From Mariniblastus sp. (GTDB lineage: Bacteria > Planctomycetota > Planctomycetia > Pirellulales > Pirellulaceae), in contig JAKVBG010000023.1 of NCBI GenBank assembly GCA_022447605.1, forward strand, positions 1-64,000: a stretch of DNA of 64,000 nt. Reading direction: 5' to 3'. Below the pieces are notes generated by a model that did not search any database, had not been told where the DNA came from, and saw only the letters and a program-made list of their open reading frames with translations. Positions 36,194 to 46,135 of the stretch are shown piece by piece. The first letter of the stretch is position 1, and each line of letters opens with the position of its first letter. The position numbers and the translations under genes are program-made.

Positions 36194-37231
36194 TCAAGGC
36201 GTTTGGTGATCATGCAACTGGTGGTGTCGCTTCAGCCAGTCGATGCCAAAATCATTCTGCAAGTCGCGCCAAACGGTATGCACATGGTTGGCTTGATTCT
36301 GCGTATTGTCATACTCCATCACGAAGGTCGGTCCCTGGATTGAGAAGTAATGCGGTTTCCCCTTGTCCGTAGAACCGGCCCAGGCGAAAAACAGGTTCTC
36401 CCGGCCCGCCGCTTCAATCTTCTGCAGATCCTGCTCGGCCAGTTCCCGTCGCAAACGTCCCAGGTAACGATCGACCAACTGCATCAGCCGCGCCTGCTGA
36501 GCGGCGTTCATCTCGCCGTACGGCAACCCTTTTGGCTCGAGCGGCTTGGCATCCCGCCCAGGACCATTGATCACGTCGCGGGGCGCCTTGACCGCAATCA
36601 CGGCCTTTTCCCGCTGCTTGTCCGATAGACTGTTGACCAATTCCCGTCCCAGATCCTCCTGCGGCCCCAATACCCGCCAACCTTTCATTGGCCCTGCGCG
36701 GACTTCGGCCGGATTGGAACCGATGAAGGCCGGGGTGGCCACCACTTTTTTTCCGCCCACGATGGTGAAGTTCAACGAGAGGTGATGGCCTTCGACCCGC
36801 CAGCCCCAATTCCCGGTCGATGAAGGCTTGCCAAAGAGGAAGAAGTGGTACTTGCCCGGGTCGCGGATCGGGTTCTGGTTTTCCAATTCGTGTAACACCT
36901 GTTCCAGGGCCATCACCTGCAGCGACTGAGAAAAACCGCGGTGGCTCAGCGCCGTTTGCAAGAGCGACATCGCCAGCAGCTTCTGGTCCGTTTGCATTTC
37001 GCCAAACGCCAGGCCACGGCGATCCATCGGGACAAACTGCCAATCCTGGCGGAAACTGTCGTCGAACTCAAACTCAATCGCCTGGGCCTGCTCTGGATCC
37101 AACGACTTGAGCAGCCGGCCAAACCCGCGCTGCATTTCGTCGGCAATATCGTGAGTTCGCGCCAGGACGCCCGGCAATGCGCTGCCGAGACTCATCATGA
37201 CCAGGACAAGAGGGAAACCGATACGGCACAT
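36194..37231 (-). CDS. DUF3500 domain secreted protein
   Basis: The protein is 345 aa. A signal-peptide-like N-terminus (MCRIGFPLVLVMMSLGSALP) is followed by a DUF3500 domain across the length, with FGKPSSTGNWGWRVEGHHLS, HYFSIQGPTFVMEYDNTQNQ and ANHVHTVWRD, which are conserved in that family. Function is unknown. The gene ends about 145 bases before the symporter-fusion gene in the same direction. Confidence 0.82.
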   Translation of the reverse strand: MCRIGFPLVLVMMSLGSALPGVLARTHDIADEMQRGFGRLLKSLDPEQAQAIEFEFDDSFRQDWQFVPMDRRGLAFGEMQTDQKLLAMSLLQTALSHRGFSQSLQVMALEQVLHELENQNPIRDPGKYHFFLFGKPSSTGNWGWRVEGHHLSLNFTIVGGKKVVATPAFIGSNPAEVRAGPMKGWRVLGPQEDLGRELVNSLSDKQREKAVIAVKAPRDVINGPGRDAKPLEPKGLPYGEMNAAQQARLMQLVDRYLGRLRRELAEQDLQKIEAAGRENLFFAWAGSTDKGKPHYFSIQGPTFVMEYDNTQNQANHVHTVWRDLQNDFGIDWLKRHHQLHDHQTP

Positions 37232-37517
37232 TGAAAACTACCTCCAGCAGGGGACCATCGGAAACGGAGCCGGCACTCGGGCGACAGCAACAAGCCGGTC
37301 GCCTTAGCACCCAATTCGACCGTTGTCCGGACTAACAGAACTTAAACCGTGCGCTCGCTGCTGAGTATCCCCTGCCCGGAGAAAAAGAGTGGGCCGATCT
37401 GGCTCTTACTGGAACATCACCGGACGTCGAATCGAAAAACGGATTCGATTCTGTTAAAATCTGGACGGGCCATCAATCAACCACCAACACTTTCCATTTC
37501 CCTATGAGGATTCCGGC

Positions 37518-38591
37518 ATGTCCGTCCAACCGCTTCCCTTTGCCCTGGCAACCATGTTCCTGGCCACATGCTGGATGCCAACGCATCTCAACGCTCAACA
37601 ACCGGACCGAAACTTCAAGCAGTGGGACCGGAATCGTGATGGCCGGCTGGTCGTGCAAGAGCTGCCCGAGAAACTCCGCCCGAACTTCAAGCGGGTCGAT
37701 CGGAACCAGGATGGCTTTATCTCCCTGGAAGAACACTTGCGCTTCGTCGGCCGCGATCGTCCAGATCGGGGATCGAAGCCAGGAACCGATTATCGGTCCC
37801 ACCTCGACATCGCCTATGTCACCGACGGCCACCCGCGGCAAAAACTCGACCTGCATCTACCACCTGGCAAGTCGGATCGACTGTTCCCCTTGGTGATCTA
37901 CGTGCACGGGGGGGGCTGGAAGGGGGGCGACAAGAGGTCCGCTCCGGTGGTCGAATTCATCGACCGTGGTTTCGCGGTAGCCAGTCTCAATTATCGCCTC
38001 AGCCAGCACGGCACCTTTCCGGCTCAAATCGACGATTGCCAGATGGCCGTCCGCTGGTTGCGAGACCACGCCCAACAGTACCAACTCAACCCGAATCGTT
38101 TCGGTGCCTTTGGCAAATCGGCAGGCGGGCACCTGGTCTGCCTGCTCGGCACACAGGGCAACCGGGCAACCGAAAATCCCGGATCAGCGGTACCGACCAG
38201 CAGCCGGGTGCAAGCCGTTTGCAGCTGGTACGGGCCGACCGAGCTGCTCAGCATGAACCGCCAATCCGGACCGGACAGCCAGATTGATCACGATGACAAA
38301 AATTCGCCCGAGTCCCGACTGGTAGGCGGCCCCTTGCAGGAGAACGGGGAGCTGGCCAGGTCGGCCAGTCCGCTGCAACATGTGACGGCCGACGACGCAC
38401 CGACGCTGCTGATGCACGGCAACCGGGACCGCCTGGTCCCCTGGCAGCAGAGCGAAAAACTCCACCAGAAACTGGAGTCTGCCGGTGTCCAGTCCCGATT
38501 GATGATCATCGAGGGTGCGGGCCACGGATTCGATCACCGACAGCACCTGCCCGGGGTGATCCAGTTTTTCCAGAAAGAACTTTCCGACTGA
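37518..38591 (+). CDS. secreted alpha/beta hydrolase (BD-FAE-like esterase) with EF-hand pair
   Basis: The protein is 357 aa. After a signal peptide (about 1-26) come two EF-hand loops (DRNRDGRLVVQE; DRNQDGFISLEE), probably binding calcium. The alpha/beta hydrolase domain (about 95-357) has the oxyanion HGGGW (VIYVHGGGWKGG), nucleophile elbow GKSAGG, acid in HGNRDRLVPWQQ and His in GAGHGFDHR. It would act extracytoplasmically on ester-linked substituents, perhaps of polysaccharides. The ATG is preceded by TGAGGATTCCGGC, including GAGGA. Confidence 0.87.
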   Translation: MSVQPLPFALATMFLATCWMPTHLNAQQPDRNFKQWDRNRDGRLVVQELPEKLRPNFKRVDRNQDGFISLEEHLRFVGRDRPDRGSKPGTDYRSHLDIAYVTDGHPRQKLDLHLPPGKSDRLFPLVIYVHGGGWKGGDKRSAPVVEFIDRGFAVASLNYRLSQHGTFPAQIDDCQMAVRWLRDHAQQYQLNPNRFGAFGKSAGGHLVCLLGTQGNRATENPGSAVPTSSRVQAVCSWYGPTELLSMNRQSGPDSQIDHDDKNSPESRLVGGPLQENGELARSASPLQHVTADDAPTLLMHGNRDRLVPWQQSEKLHQKLESAGVQSRLMIIEGAGHGFDHRQHLPGVIQFFQKELSD

Positions 38592-38685
38592 CCGGAACCG
38601 CCCTGCCAGGCCGGAAACGAACGGGAAACCGCCTGAACCTCACCCACTCTTTTCGGACGAACCGATTACCGTCAGAATAGCTGCC

Positions 38686-39795
38686 ATGACCACTAAAAAG
38701 AAGAAAAAAAAGAAGAGCGCCAAATTGCCAAAATTCACTCGGCGACCCGAACCGGGCGCCTTGCCCGGCACGCTCTCCATATCGCAGGACGCCGATGCAC
38801 CCACGATCAAGATCGTACAGTACAACGCCGACCGAGTGGTTGAGGAGACGGTCACCGACGTGGAGAGCATTACCGGTTTCATGGACGAGGAGACAGTCAC
38901 CTGGGTTGCTGTGCAGGGCGTGGGAGATGCAGCGACCTTTCGACAACTGAGCAAGCTGTTTGGTGTGCACCGTCTGGCGATGGAGGATGCGGTCAATGGG
39001 ATGCAGCGGTCGAAAATCGAGAGTTATGGTGAAAACATCTTTATCGTCGTCCGAATCCTGACGATGGTAGCCAACCACCTTCGCAACGACCAATTGAGTC
39101 TTTTCCTGGGTCACAATTTTCTGCTCAGCATCCAAGAAAAACCGAGCGATCATTTCGAATCGATCCTGAAACAGATCCACGAGGACAAGGGGTGCATTCG
39201 CGAGTCCGGATCGGACTACTTGGCCTATGCCTTGATCGATGCCGTGGTCGATAGCTATTTCCCTGTGGTTGGCGATTTCGGGGAAGAGATTGAAATGGTG
39301 GACGAACAGCTCTCCTCCGGCGTGCGGCTCAACTATATGGAGAAGATCCATGACCTGCGGGGTAACCTGATGACGCTCCGTCGGTCAATCCGCCCACTGA
39401 GAGATGCCCTGATCGCCATCAAACCGACTCATATCGGCCTATTCACCGAAGATACGAAGATCTACCTGCGCGACTGTTACGACCACGCCAACCAGCTGGT
39501 TGACCTGCTGGATAATTACCGCGAGCTCTGCTCGCATCTGCGCGATTACCACATGTCGATCGTCAGTAACCGGATGAACGAGGTGATGAAAGTCCTCACG
39601 ATCACCGGAACACTGTTTATCCCACTCAGTTTCATCACCGGGCTGTACGGGATGAATTTCGACACCTCCCTGCCCGGCAATATGCCGTTGTTGACCGTCC
39701 CCTTTGGCTACGTGATGGCACTCTCTCTGATGTTGACCGTCACCATCGGCATGTTGATCTTTATCTGGCGCAAGGGCTGGTTCCGATCGGTCTGA
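38686..39795 (+). CDS. corA: CorA family magnesium/cobalt transporter
   Basis: The protein is 369 aa. A lysine-rich N-terminus (seven consecutive Lys after MTT) is followed by the cytoplasmic funnel domain and two C-terminal membrane helices with the YGMNF gate signature (FITGLYGMNFDTSLPGNMPL) ending in KGWFRSV. It mediates passive Mg2+ (or Co2+/Ni2+) uptake as a pentamer. The A-run encoding the Lys tract (38694-38714) is a possible slippage site. It stands alone, followed by a tRNA gene on the opposite strand. Confidence 0.94.
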   Translation: MTTKKKKKKKSAKLPKFTRRPEPGALPGTLSISQDADAPTIKIVQYNADRVVEETVTDVESITGFMDEETVTWVAVQGVGDAATFRQLSKLFGVHRLAMEDAVNGMQRSKIESYGENIFIVVRILTMVANHLRNDQLSLFLGHNFLLSIQEKPSDHFESILKQIHEDKGCIRESGSDYLAYALIDAVVDSYFPVVGDFGEEIEMVDEQLSSGVRLNYMEKIHDLRGNLMTLRRSIRPLRDALIAIKPTHIGLFTEDTKIYLRDCYDHANQLVDLLDNYRELCSHLRDYHMSIVSNRMNEVMKVLTITGTLFIPLSFITGLYGMNFDTSLPGNMPLLTVPFGYVMALSLMLTVTIGMLIFIWRKGWFRSV

Positions 39796-39829
39796 ACGAA
39801 AAACGTGAACGCAGGAATGAAAAGAAAAA

Positions 39830-39903
39830 TAGGCCGGGCAGGACTCGAACCCGCGACAAAGGGATTATGAGTCCCCTGCTCTAACCAACTGAGCTACCGG
39901 CCC
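39830..39903 (-). tRNA. tRNA with CAU anticodon (elongator Met or Ile2)
   Basis: A complete cloverleaf is readable on the minus strand: acceptor GGGCCGG/CCGGCCT (first pair G-U), D-arm GCTCAGTTGGTTAGAGC, anticodon loop CTCATAA (anticodon CAU), and T-arm GCGGG-TTCGAGT-CCTGC. A73 is the discriminator and CCA is not encoded. It is an elongator type by its D and anticodon arms. Whether it is tRNA-Met or the lysidine-modified tRNA-Ile2 cannot be settled by eye. Confidence 0.95.
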
Positions 39904-40116
39904 CTCTGATTTCGTCCCGGTATTGGCCCTACGGCCAGCTGCCCAGCGTTCACCCTGGCAGCCGAAGCGTACACGAATCTTCCCGACCAGGTGGAAAGAA
40001 GGGCGATCAGGGCGGCCATCCCGGAACTGGTCGATTGTACCGGCTAAGCGCCAACGATCAAAGGGATGCTGTCCGCGCGCCAGCCCAATCCTGCCAAAAG
40101 CACTCGCAGACGAGTA

Positions 40117-41082
40117 TCAACGGCGCCGTCGACCGATCCCTGCAAAACCCAGCAACAAGGTCCACAACAAAGCAGAAGACGGTTCGGGGACCGTCGATGG
40201 CTGAGGTGCAAAACCGGCCAATGTATCGAGCTCGTAGATATTCTGAGGCGGATTACTCGGGTCATACGGCGACCCGGCCTGGTTGAAGTTGTACTCGTCA
40301 TTCCAGAAGTAATTCTGCGGATCGGTCAAACCCTGGTTCGCCTCAAAGATAAAGTGGGAAAACGTATCTGCGTCGATGCCGAAACCGCCGTAGTTCAGAG
40401 CCAACTCGACCGAGTCGCCCACGATACGGGAACGGATCCGGTTCGAGTCCCCTTCGCTGGTAAATTCATCGTAGCCCCGGGTCCCCTCGCCCGTCGTCGT
40501 CAGGCCGGTACCCGTCACCCAGGAGGGAGAGAGATCACTCCACATCTGTGTCGACTTGTAACTGTCGGACCTGTCGAACGAGTTGCCTACCGAATTGCCG
40601 TACGGATCCTTGACGCCGAACATGTAACCACCAAAAAACTCCGCGTTACCAGAAACGCGGATCCGGTAAAAGTGTTTGAAACCAACAAAGTCGGAACTGC
40701 CATCGGCGGTCTTCTCATCCTGGCCGTTCAGGTTGATCGAGAAATAGGCCACCTCGTTCAAGGCGTCGACAGCAAACTGACCGCTGACAATGTCCAGAGA
40801 CTCGTGGTATTTATCAAAGGCGGGCAGACCGTTGACAGTCGATTGGAATCCCTGGCTGGTCGGCCGCTCGTATTGCTCACGAAAATAGTCGTCGGCACCC
40901 GGTTCAATCGTCCACCCCTTCTTGGAGGTAAAGCGGGATCCGGTCACCGAGTCGGCGTAACTGGAAACGAACAGATCGGATTTCCAATTGTTGTTGTAGA
41001 TCGAGGCGATCGCTCCGTTATCCCCAGAAGTGATGAACAGGGCGGCCAACAAGAGAGAACCAACAAATAAATTGATGCGCAC
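40117..41082 (-). CDS. PEP-CTERM sorting domain protein
   Basis: The protein is 321 aa. A signal peptide (about 1-28) precedes an all-beta-looking domain without a clear family. The C-terminus VPEPSSALLWTLLLGFAGIG followed by RRRR is a PEP-CTERM signal: PEP motif, hydrophobic helix, Arg-rich tail. It implies processing by an exosortase encoded elsewhere, since none is in the window. Mature function is unknown. Confidence 0.88.
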   Translation of the reverse strand: MRINLFVGSLLLAALFITSGDNGAIASIYNNNWKSDLFVSSYADSVTGSRFTSKKGWTIEPGADDYFREQYERPTSQGFQSTVNGLPAFDKYHESLDIVSGQFAVDALNEVAYFSINLNGQDEKTADGSSDFVGFKHFYRIRVSGNAEFFGGYMFGVKDPYGNSVGNSFDRSDSYKSTQMWSDLSPSWVTGTGLTTTGEGTRGYDEFTSEGDSNRIRSRIVGDSVELALNYGGFGIDADTFSHFIFEANQGLTDPQNYFWNDEYNFNQAGSPYDPSNPPQNIYELDTLAGFAPQPSTVPEPSSALLWTLLLGFAGIGRRRR

Positions 41083-41296
41083 GATAATTCCTGTGAGGTT
41101 AAATCCAATGAACGGTCGATTGCACGATGAGGCACTGTTTGACCGCTCGGTGCCGGCTAATGCGTTGACCCCAGCAAGTATATTTGATCGCCCAACACCG
41201 TCCAGTAGAGAGATGGCAAACTGGAAAAAACAGGGGCAGATGGTCTGTATTCGGCCGGCACTGCCCTCGGCTGGGGAACAAAATCGTCGGGTCCGA

Positions 41297-42301
41297 TCAC
41301 TCCCCGGCCTGTGACTCGTCCCGGCCAGGTGGATTCAAAAAGGGCGTCCCGATCTTGCCGGCCGCCTGCCGGTCAATCTGTCCCAGTTCTACCAGTTGCT
41401 GCTGGAGTTCTTCCCATCGCTGGGCCGTCATCCAGCCAATCGAATGCTGTTGGGTATCACTGGATTCAACGAACGCAGGCAAACGGGAACTCGATTTTTC
41501 CAGCACCTCCATCGTCATGTCCGGGTTCAAGCCGTGCATGTACTGGTTCGTCTTGGCCGGTGATTTCAGGTAGGACTCCCAGCCCCGCCGTAAGGCGCTG
41601 GTAAAACCACTCACTCGCTCCGGGTGTTTCTCCAGGAAAGCGTCATTCACAGCGATGACGGTGACATACGGGTTATAGCCGGTGTCGGCCACCAGGAAGA
41701 CCGTATTGGGCACACCCTCCAGTTCGAGTTGCACCGCCTCGGCGGTGGCAAAGCATTGCATGGCATCGACTTTTTTTCCGATAAACGGTGCCAAGGATCC
41801 GGTGTAGGGTACGAACGAGAGTTTCTGGCCACCGTACTCCCGGTTCAGCCACTTGATAAAGGCCAGCCCGTCTTCACCCATCACGGTGGCCGAACTCTTC
41901 CAGAGTGAATCCAGGCTCGTGTAAGGCGAGTCCTGGTGCACCACGATCCCGCGGGGATTCCTTTGAAACGTGGAAAAGATAGCCGTGACCTTGGCCCCTT
42001 GGGACCGCAAGGTCAGTAGTTGGGGTCCCGACACAACGGCAAAGTCGACCTGACCACTGGCCACCATCTGGGCAGCCGGAACACTCGGTCCCCCCTTGAG
42101 CAGTTCAACCTGCAGTCCGGCCTGCTTGAACCAGCCGTTCTGCTCAGCTTCGTAAAGACCGCCAAACTCCGATTCCGGGAACCAGTTCAGCTGGACCTGG
42201 ACCGTCATCGGACCCGGGGTGGATTCCGTTGTGGTTTCTTTTTCGGAACGGCAACCGAACAGCCCGGCAATCAGCAAGAGAAGCAGACAACGAAACCCCA
42301 T
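41297..42301 (-). CDS. ABC transporter substrate-binding lipoprotein (NMT1/SsuA-like)
   Basis: The protein is 334 aa. A lipoprotein signal peptide ends in LFGC (MGFRCLLLLLIAGLFGC); a periplasmic-binding fold follows with VQVQLNWFPESEFGGLYEAE, FAVVSGPQLLTLRSQGAKVT and GIVVHQDSPYTSLDSLWKSS. This pattern matches the NMT1/ThiY/SsuA group that binds pyrimidines, sulfonates, nitrate or similar. The start ATG 42301 matches the signal peptide; the frame extends upstream without protein character. It follows the permease gene (32 bases between) in one operon with the ATPase. Confidence 0.9.
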   Translation of the reverse strand: MGFRCLLLLLIAGLFGCRSEKETTTESTPGPMTVQVQLNWFPESEFGGLYEAEQNGWFKQAGLQVELLKGGPSVPAAQMVASGQVDFAVVSGPQLLTLRSQGAKVTAIFSTFQRNPRGIVVHQDSPYTSLDSLWKSSATVMGEDGLAFIKWLNREYGGQKLSFVPYTGSLAPFIGKKVDAMQCFATAEAVQLELEGVPNTVFLVADTGYNPYVTVIAVNDAFLEKHPERVSGFTSALRRGWESYLKSPAKTNQYMHGLNPDMTMEVLEKSSSRLPAFVESSDTQQHSIGWMTAQRWEELQQQLVELGQIDRQAAGKIGTPFLNPPGRDESQAGE

Positions 42302-42333
42302 ATGATACAACTCCCGCGTGTTTCCTGAAAAAA

Positions 42334-43116
42334 TCAATGAACCGACGTATGCCAACGTCGCAATAGCCACCACCCCAGTAGGTTGACCAATCCAAACAGG
42401 GCAAACCCCAGCGCGGCCGCCAAGGCAATCGCAGCAAACACGACATCGGTCCGGGTTTGCTTGAGTGCACTGGTGATGACCGAACCGAGTGGCGCTTGGT
42501 CACCTCCGTAGGAACCGACAAATTCTCCCACAATCGCGCCAATCACGGCAAGCCCCGCCGCGATTCTCAAGCCGGTAAAGATATTGGGTAAGGCGGCTGG
42601 AAAACCGAGCATCCACCAGGTTCTCATCTTCCCCGCCCCGTAGATCCGGAACAGTTCTCTCAAGCCTGGGTCCACCGATTGCAAACCATCCAGGGTGCTG
42701 GCGATCACCGGAAAGATGGAAACGATGCAGGCCGCTGCAATCACACTCGGAATCCCCCAGCCAAACCAGACAACCAGCATCGGCGCGATCGCCACCAGCG
42801 GGACCATCTGCAGGATGAGTGTCAGGGGGTAGACCCCGCGCCGCGCCAGCGGGACCCAGGTCAGGCAGCTTCCCAATACGATTCCCCCTATGGCAGAACA
42901 GGCAAACCCGACCAGCATGGCCATCGCCGTTCGCCCGGTGGCCGCCAAAAGACGGGACGGCTCATCCACCAGCGCCTGCAGTACCTGAACCGGTGAGGGA
43001 AGCATATAGGGAGGGATGGAAAACAAACCAACGGCTACTTGCCAGATGATTAGCAACAGGCAAACCACCAACAGGGGTGGCCAGCTCAACGACCAGAACC
43101 GCGCTCCTCCCTTCAT
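42334..43116 (-). CDS. ABC transporter permease (SsuC/TauC-like)
   Basis: The protein is 260 aa with about six membrane helices and the BPD_transp_1 EAA-like loop (SVDPGLRELFRIYGAGKMRT, then FPAALPNIFTGLRIAAGLAV). It forms the channel of the importer with the ATPase and binding lipoprotein. The start ATG 43116 is chosen because it overlaps the ATPase stop (ATGA), indicating translational coupling; the frame extends upstream within the ATPase gene only as a shadow. Confidence 0.9.
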   Translation of the reverse strand: MKGGARFWSLSWPPLLVVCLLLIIWQVAVGLFSIPPYMLPSPVQVLQALVDEPSRLLAATGRTAMAMLVGFACSAIGGIVLGSCLTWVPLARRGVYPLTLILQMVPLVAIAPMLVVWFGWGIPSVIAAACIVSIFPVIASTLDGLQSVDPGLRELFRIYGAGKMRTWWMLGFPAALPNIFTGLRIAAGLAVIGAIVGEFVGSYGGDQAPLGSVITSALKQTRTDVVFAAIALAAALGFALFGLVNLLGWWLLRRWHTSVH

Positions 43117-43865
43117 ACCGGTTCTCCCATGCCGGCTCGCAGCGCCTCGTAAACCTGGGAAGTCAACCGGGCGAACTCCGGGGTCGCCCGCCACTGCGGC
43201 AGCCGCTCCCCAAAATCAACCTGGAACCGCTCGACGACCTGTGCCGGGCGGGGTGATAAGACGATCACCTCGTCCGCCAGGAAAACCGCTTCACTAATCG
43301 AATGGGTCACCATCAAGGAGGTCGTATCCCGGCCGCGAACCAGGCGGGCCACATCTTCATCCAGACGGAACCGGGTCACTTCGTCCAGGGCACCAAACGG
43401 CTCGTCCAGCAACAGCAGGTCCGGGCTGGAAACCAGGGCCCGCGCCAGCGACGTCCGCATCTTCATGCCACCCGACAGGGCAGCCGGCATCCGCTCAGCC
43501 GCATCGGTCAACTCGACCAGTTCCAACACGTCATTGACCACCTCGTCCAACTCGTGATGGCGGGCCAGTTCCAGCGGCAGGCCGACGTTACGGCGCACAT
43601 TCCGCCAGGGTAGCAGGCGGGGTTCCTGGAAACAGAATGCCGTCCGGGGCGCAGATTGGGTGAACCGGATCTCTCCCTCGTCGGGACATTCCAGGCCACC
43701 CACCATGCGCAGAATCGTGGTCTTGCCACACCCGGTCGGACCGAGCAGGACGACGAATTTGCCGGCCGGGATCGTCAAGTCGACACGATCGACGACGTCG
43801 ATACTGTCGTCAAATCGCTTGCTGACCCCAACCAGCTCGACTCCCGGGGCTAACCCTGCTTCCAC
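43113..43865 (-). CDS. ABC transporter ATP-binding protein (SsuB/TauB-like)
   Basis: The protein is 250 aa with Walker A GPTGCGKTT, Q-loop AFCFQEPRLLPWRNV, signature LSGGMKMRTSLARAL, Walker B LLLLDEPFGALDE and H-loop SLMVTHSISEA. It powers the importer encoded by the two following genes. The start is GTG 43865; AAGG lies directly before it, so the true start could be a few codons later. The nitrate/sulfonate/pyrimidine group is suggested by the overall sequence, but no substrate gene is adjacent. Confidence 0.92.
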   Translation of the reverse strand: MEAGLAPGVELVGVSKRFDDSIDVVDRVDLTIPAGKFVVLLGPTGCGKTTILRMVGGLECPDEGEIRFTQSAPRTAFCFQEPRLLPWRNVRRNVGLPLELARHHELDEVVNDVLELVELTDAAERMPAALSGGMKMRTSLARALVSSPDLLLLDEPFGALDEVTRFRLDEDVARLVRGRDTTSLMVTHSISEAVFLADEVIVLSPRPAQVVERFQVDFGERLPQWRATPEFARLTSQVYEALRAGMGEPV

Positions 43866-44090
43866 CTTGGCACCCTCCGATTGTGTTAGTTATGGTCGAC
43901 AAGTGTCAACCAATCTGTCGATTCCCAGTCTACCACTGAAAACATCCGTGAGGCAGGGCCAACCATTGCACGGTCATATGTTTCCCGGTGCAGCGGGCTG
44001 GTATAATCAAGAGAATCTTACTGCCAAGTCCCGATTGATCATCTGCGATCGGGAACCGGTTTCGTGTCGATCATTTCGAGGACAGATTTC

Positions 44091-45953
44091 ATGGGATTCC
44101 GATTGCTTGTTTCATTCCTGTTCGCGCTGCTGGCAGCACTTGCGGGCAACCGCCTGGCCACAGCTCAGGATACTGAGTTCGGGGTCGATGCCAACATCCT
44201 GATTGTGACGGTGGACGACATGAGCTGCGACTCGGTCGGCGCGTTTGGCTGCCAGTTGCCAGGCACCACGCCCAATATCGACAAACTGGCCAGCCAGGGG
44301 CTTCGCTACCATCACGCCCACGTGCAAACGGGAAGCTGTTACCCTTCCCGCAATGTCCTGTTTTCCGGTCGGTATTCCCACAACACGGGCGTCGAGGGAT
44401 TTTACCAGGTCAAGGATGCCAACTACCCTCACCTTGTCGACCTGATGAAAGGGGCCGGTTATTTTGTCGGCATCCGGGGCAAGGTCTCGCATTCGACACC
44501 TTATCAGCCGTATGCCTGGGATGCCGACCTGACGCTGATCGACGGTGAGAAGCAGCATATCAAGGACCCACAAAGTTATTACCGTTCGACAAAACGCGGG
44601 ATCGAAATGGCCAAGCAGGCAGGAAAACCGTTCTGCCTGAACGTCAACATTTCGGATCCCCACAAGCCGTTTTACGGCATCAACAACAAAGGGAAAAAAA
44701 TCGACGATCCCCATGTCCCAACCCGGGTCTACCAACCGGATGAAGTCCCGATCCCGGGCTTCCTGTTCGATCACCCCGACATCCGCACCGAGTTGGCCCA
44801 CTATTATTCGTCCGTCAGGCGCGCCGATGATTGTGTGGCCCAGATCATGAAAGGACTGGAGGAATCGGGCGAGGCAGAGAACACGATCGTGTTCTTCCTG
44901 TCCGATCATGGCATGCCCCTCCCCTTTGCCAAGACGGCGGTCTGGCATCACAGTACGCGGACTCCCTGGATTGTCCGCTGGCCCGGTATCACCGAGCCAG
45001 ACAGCGTCGATCGGGACCATATGATCTCGGCCGTCGACCTGGTGCCGACACTGCTGGAAATCATCGGCGCCGACGTGCCCAATGGCCTCGATGGCCGATC
45101 CTTCCTGCCCACCCTGCGCGGCAAGAAACAAAAGGGCCGGGATGTGGTCTACAAGTTCCACAACGAAAACTCGGGCCGCAACCGCAGCCCGATGAGAAGC
45201 GTCGAATCGAAGAAATACGGCTACATCTTCAACCCCTGGTCCGACGGGAAACGGACCTTCCAGACAGCCACACGGGGGACGATGGCGTTCCGGGCCATGA
45301 ACCAGGTCGCCCCCGACAACCCCGCTGTCGCCGCGCGGCTCAAACTTTTTGAGCACGGTGTCCCGGAAGAGTTCTACGATTACGAGAACGACCCGGACGC
45401 GCTGCACAACCTGGTGGATGACCCAGCTTACGCCGAACCATTGGCCCGCCATCGGCAGGCGATGGAAAGAATCATGCGGGAATCGAACGATCCATTGCTG
45501 CCCGTTTTTCAGAATCGCAACGATCCCGCGTTTGTCAGCACCTTCGTCGACAAGTTACAAGCAGAAGCAAACGAGAGAAGGGCTAAAGAGCGAGTTAACA
45601 AACCGGGAAACCAGCGGAACAACAAGCAACAAAATAATCCAAAGAGAAAGAACCTGTTCCAGCTGGAATTGCCCAAGCAGGCCCAGGCAGGCCAACCGTT
45701 CCCGATCCTCATCCGTCACAAGCTGGGCAACGCATTGGGATCCCAAAAGTTCCATGTGACTCTCAAGGATGCCGAGGGACAGCGGATCGAGCGGATCGTC
45801 CAGTCGGCCGAAGGGAGAGGGGAATTGAAGGTGACCTTTCAAATTCCGCCCAACTATCCGCTGGACACAGTCCGGGTCTCTGCCTTTGTCGGCGAGGATT
45901 ACCCGACTAATCTGCAGCATCTTACCGAGGGACCGGTCCCGGTCACCCAGTGA
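44091..45953 (+). CDS. secreted sulfatase
   Basis: The protein is 620 aa. A signal peptide (about 1-27) is followed by the alkaline-phosphatase-superfamily fold: metal-site VTVDDMSCDS, the formylglycine motif CYPSR (GSCYPSRNVLFSGR, type I C-x-P-S-R), NISDPHKPFY, and the later metal site FLSDHGMPLPFAKT. The Cys must be converted to formylglycine by a maturase outside the window. The C-terminal extension (about 500-620) is Lys/Asn-rich then beta-like. It hydrolyses sulfate esters, probably of sulfated polysaccharides. The ATG at 44091 is preferred to GTG 44064 because GAGGAC is about 10 bases upstream. Confidence 0.93.
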   Translation: MGFRLLVSFLFALLAALAGNRLATAQDTEFGVDANILIVTVDDMSCDSVGAFGCQLPGTTPNIDKLASQGLRYHHAHVQTGSCYPSRNVLFSGRYSHNTGVEGFYQVKDANYPHLVDLMKGAGYFVGIRGKVSHSTPYQPYAWDADLTLIDGEKQHIKDPQSYYRSTKRGIEMAKQAGKPFCLNVNISDPHKPFYGINNKGKKIDDPHVPTRVYQPDEVPIPGFLFDHPDIRTELAHYYSSVRRADDCVAQIMKGLEESGEAENTIVFFLSDHGMPLPFAKTAVWHHSTRTPWIVRWPGITEPDSVDRDHMISAVDLVPTLLEIIGADVPNGLDGRSFLPTLRGKKQKGRDVVYKFHNENSGRNRSPMRSVESKKYGYIFNPWSDGKRTFQTATRGTMAFRAMNQVAPDNPAVAARLKLFEHGVPEEFYDYENDPDALHNLVDDPAYAEPLARHRQAMERIMRESNDPLLPVFQNRNDPAFVSTFVDKLQAEANERRAKERVNKPGNQRNNKQQNNPKRKNLFQLELPKQAQAGQPFPILIRHKLGNALGSQKFHVTLKDAEGQRIERIVQSAEGRGELKVTFQIPPNYPLDTVRVSAFVGEDYPTNLQHLTEGPVPVTQ

Positions 45954-46135
45954 ATTCCCCGGGCCGGACATGGCAGCGAAGCTTGACGATCAAAATCGCC
46001 GGCCGGGCAGTTGCCGCATCTCACTTGGCGGAGGTGATTTTTTTCCCAATTCGGTGTCCACGAACGTGAATCATTACGTGTATTATGTTACCGAAGGCAG
46101 CAGGCGACAGCACAGGGATTCCTGGGGATACGATC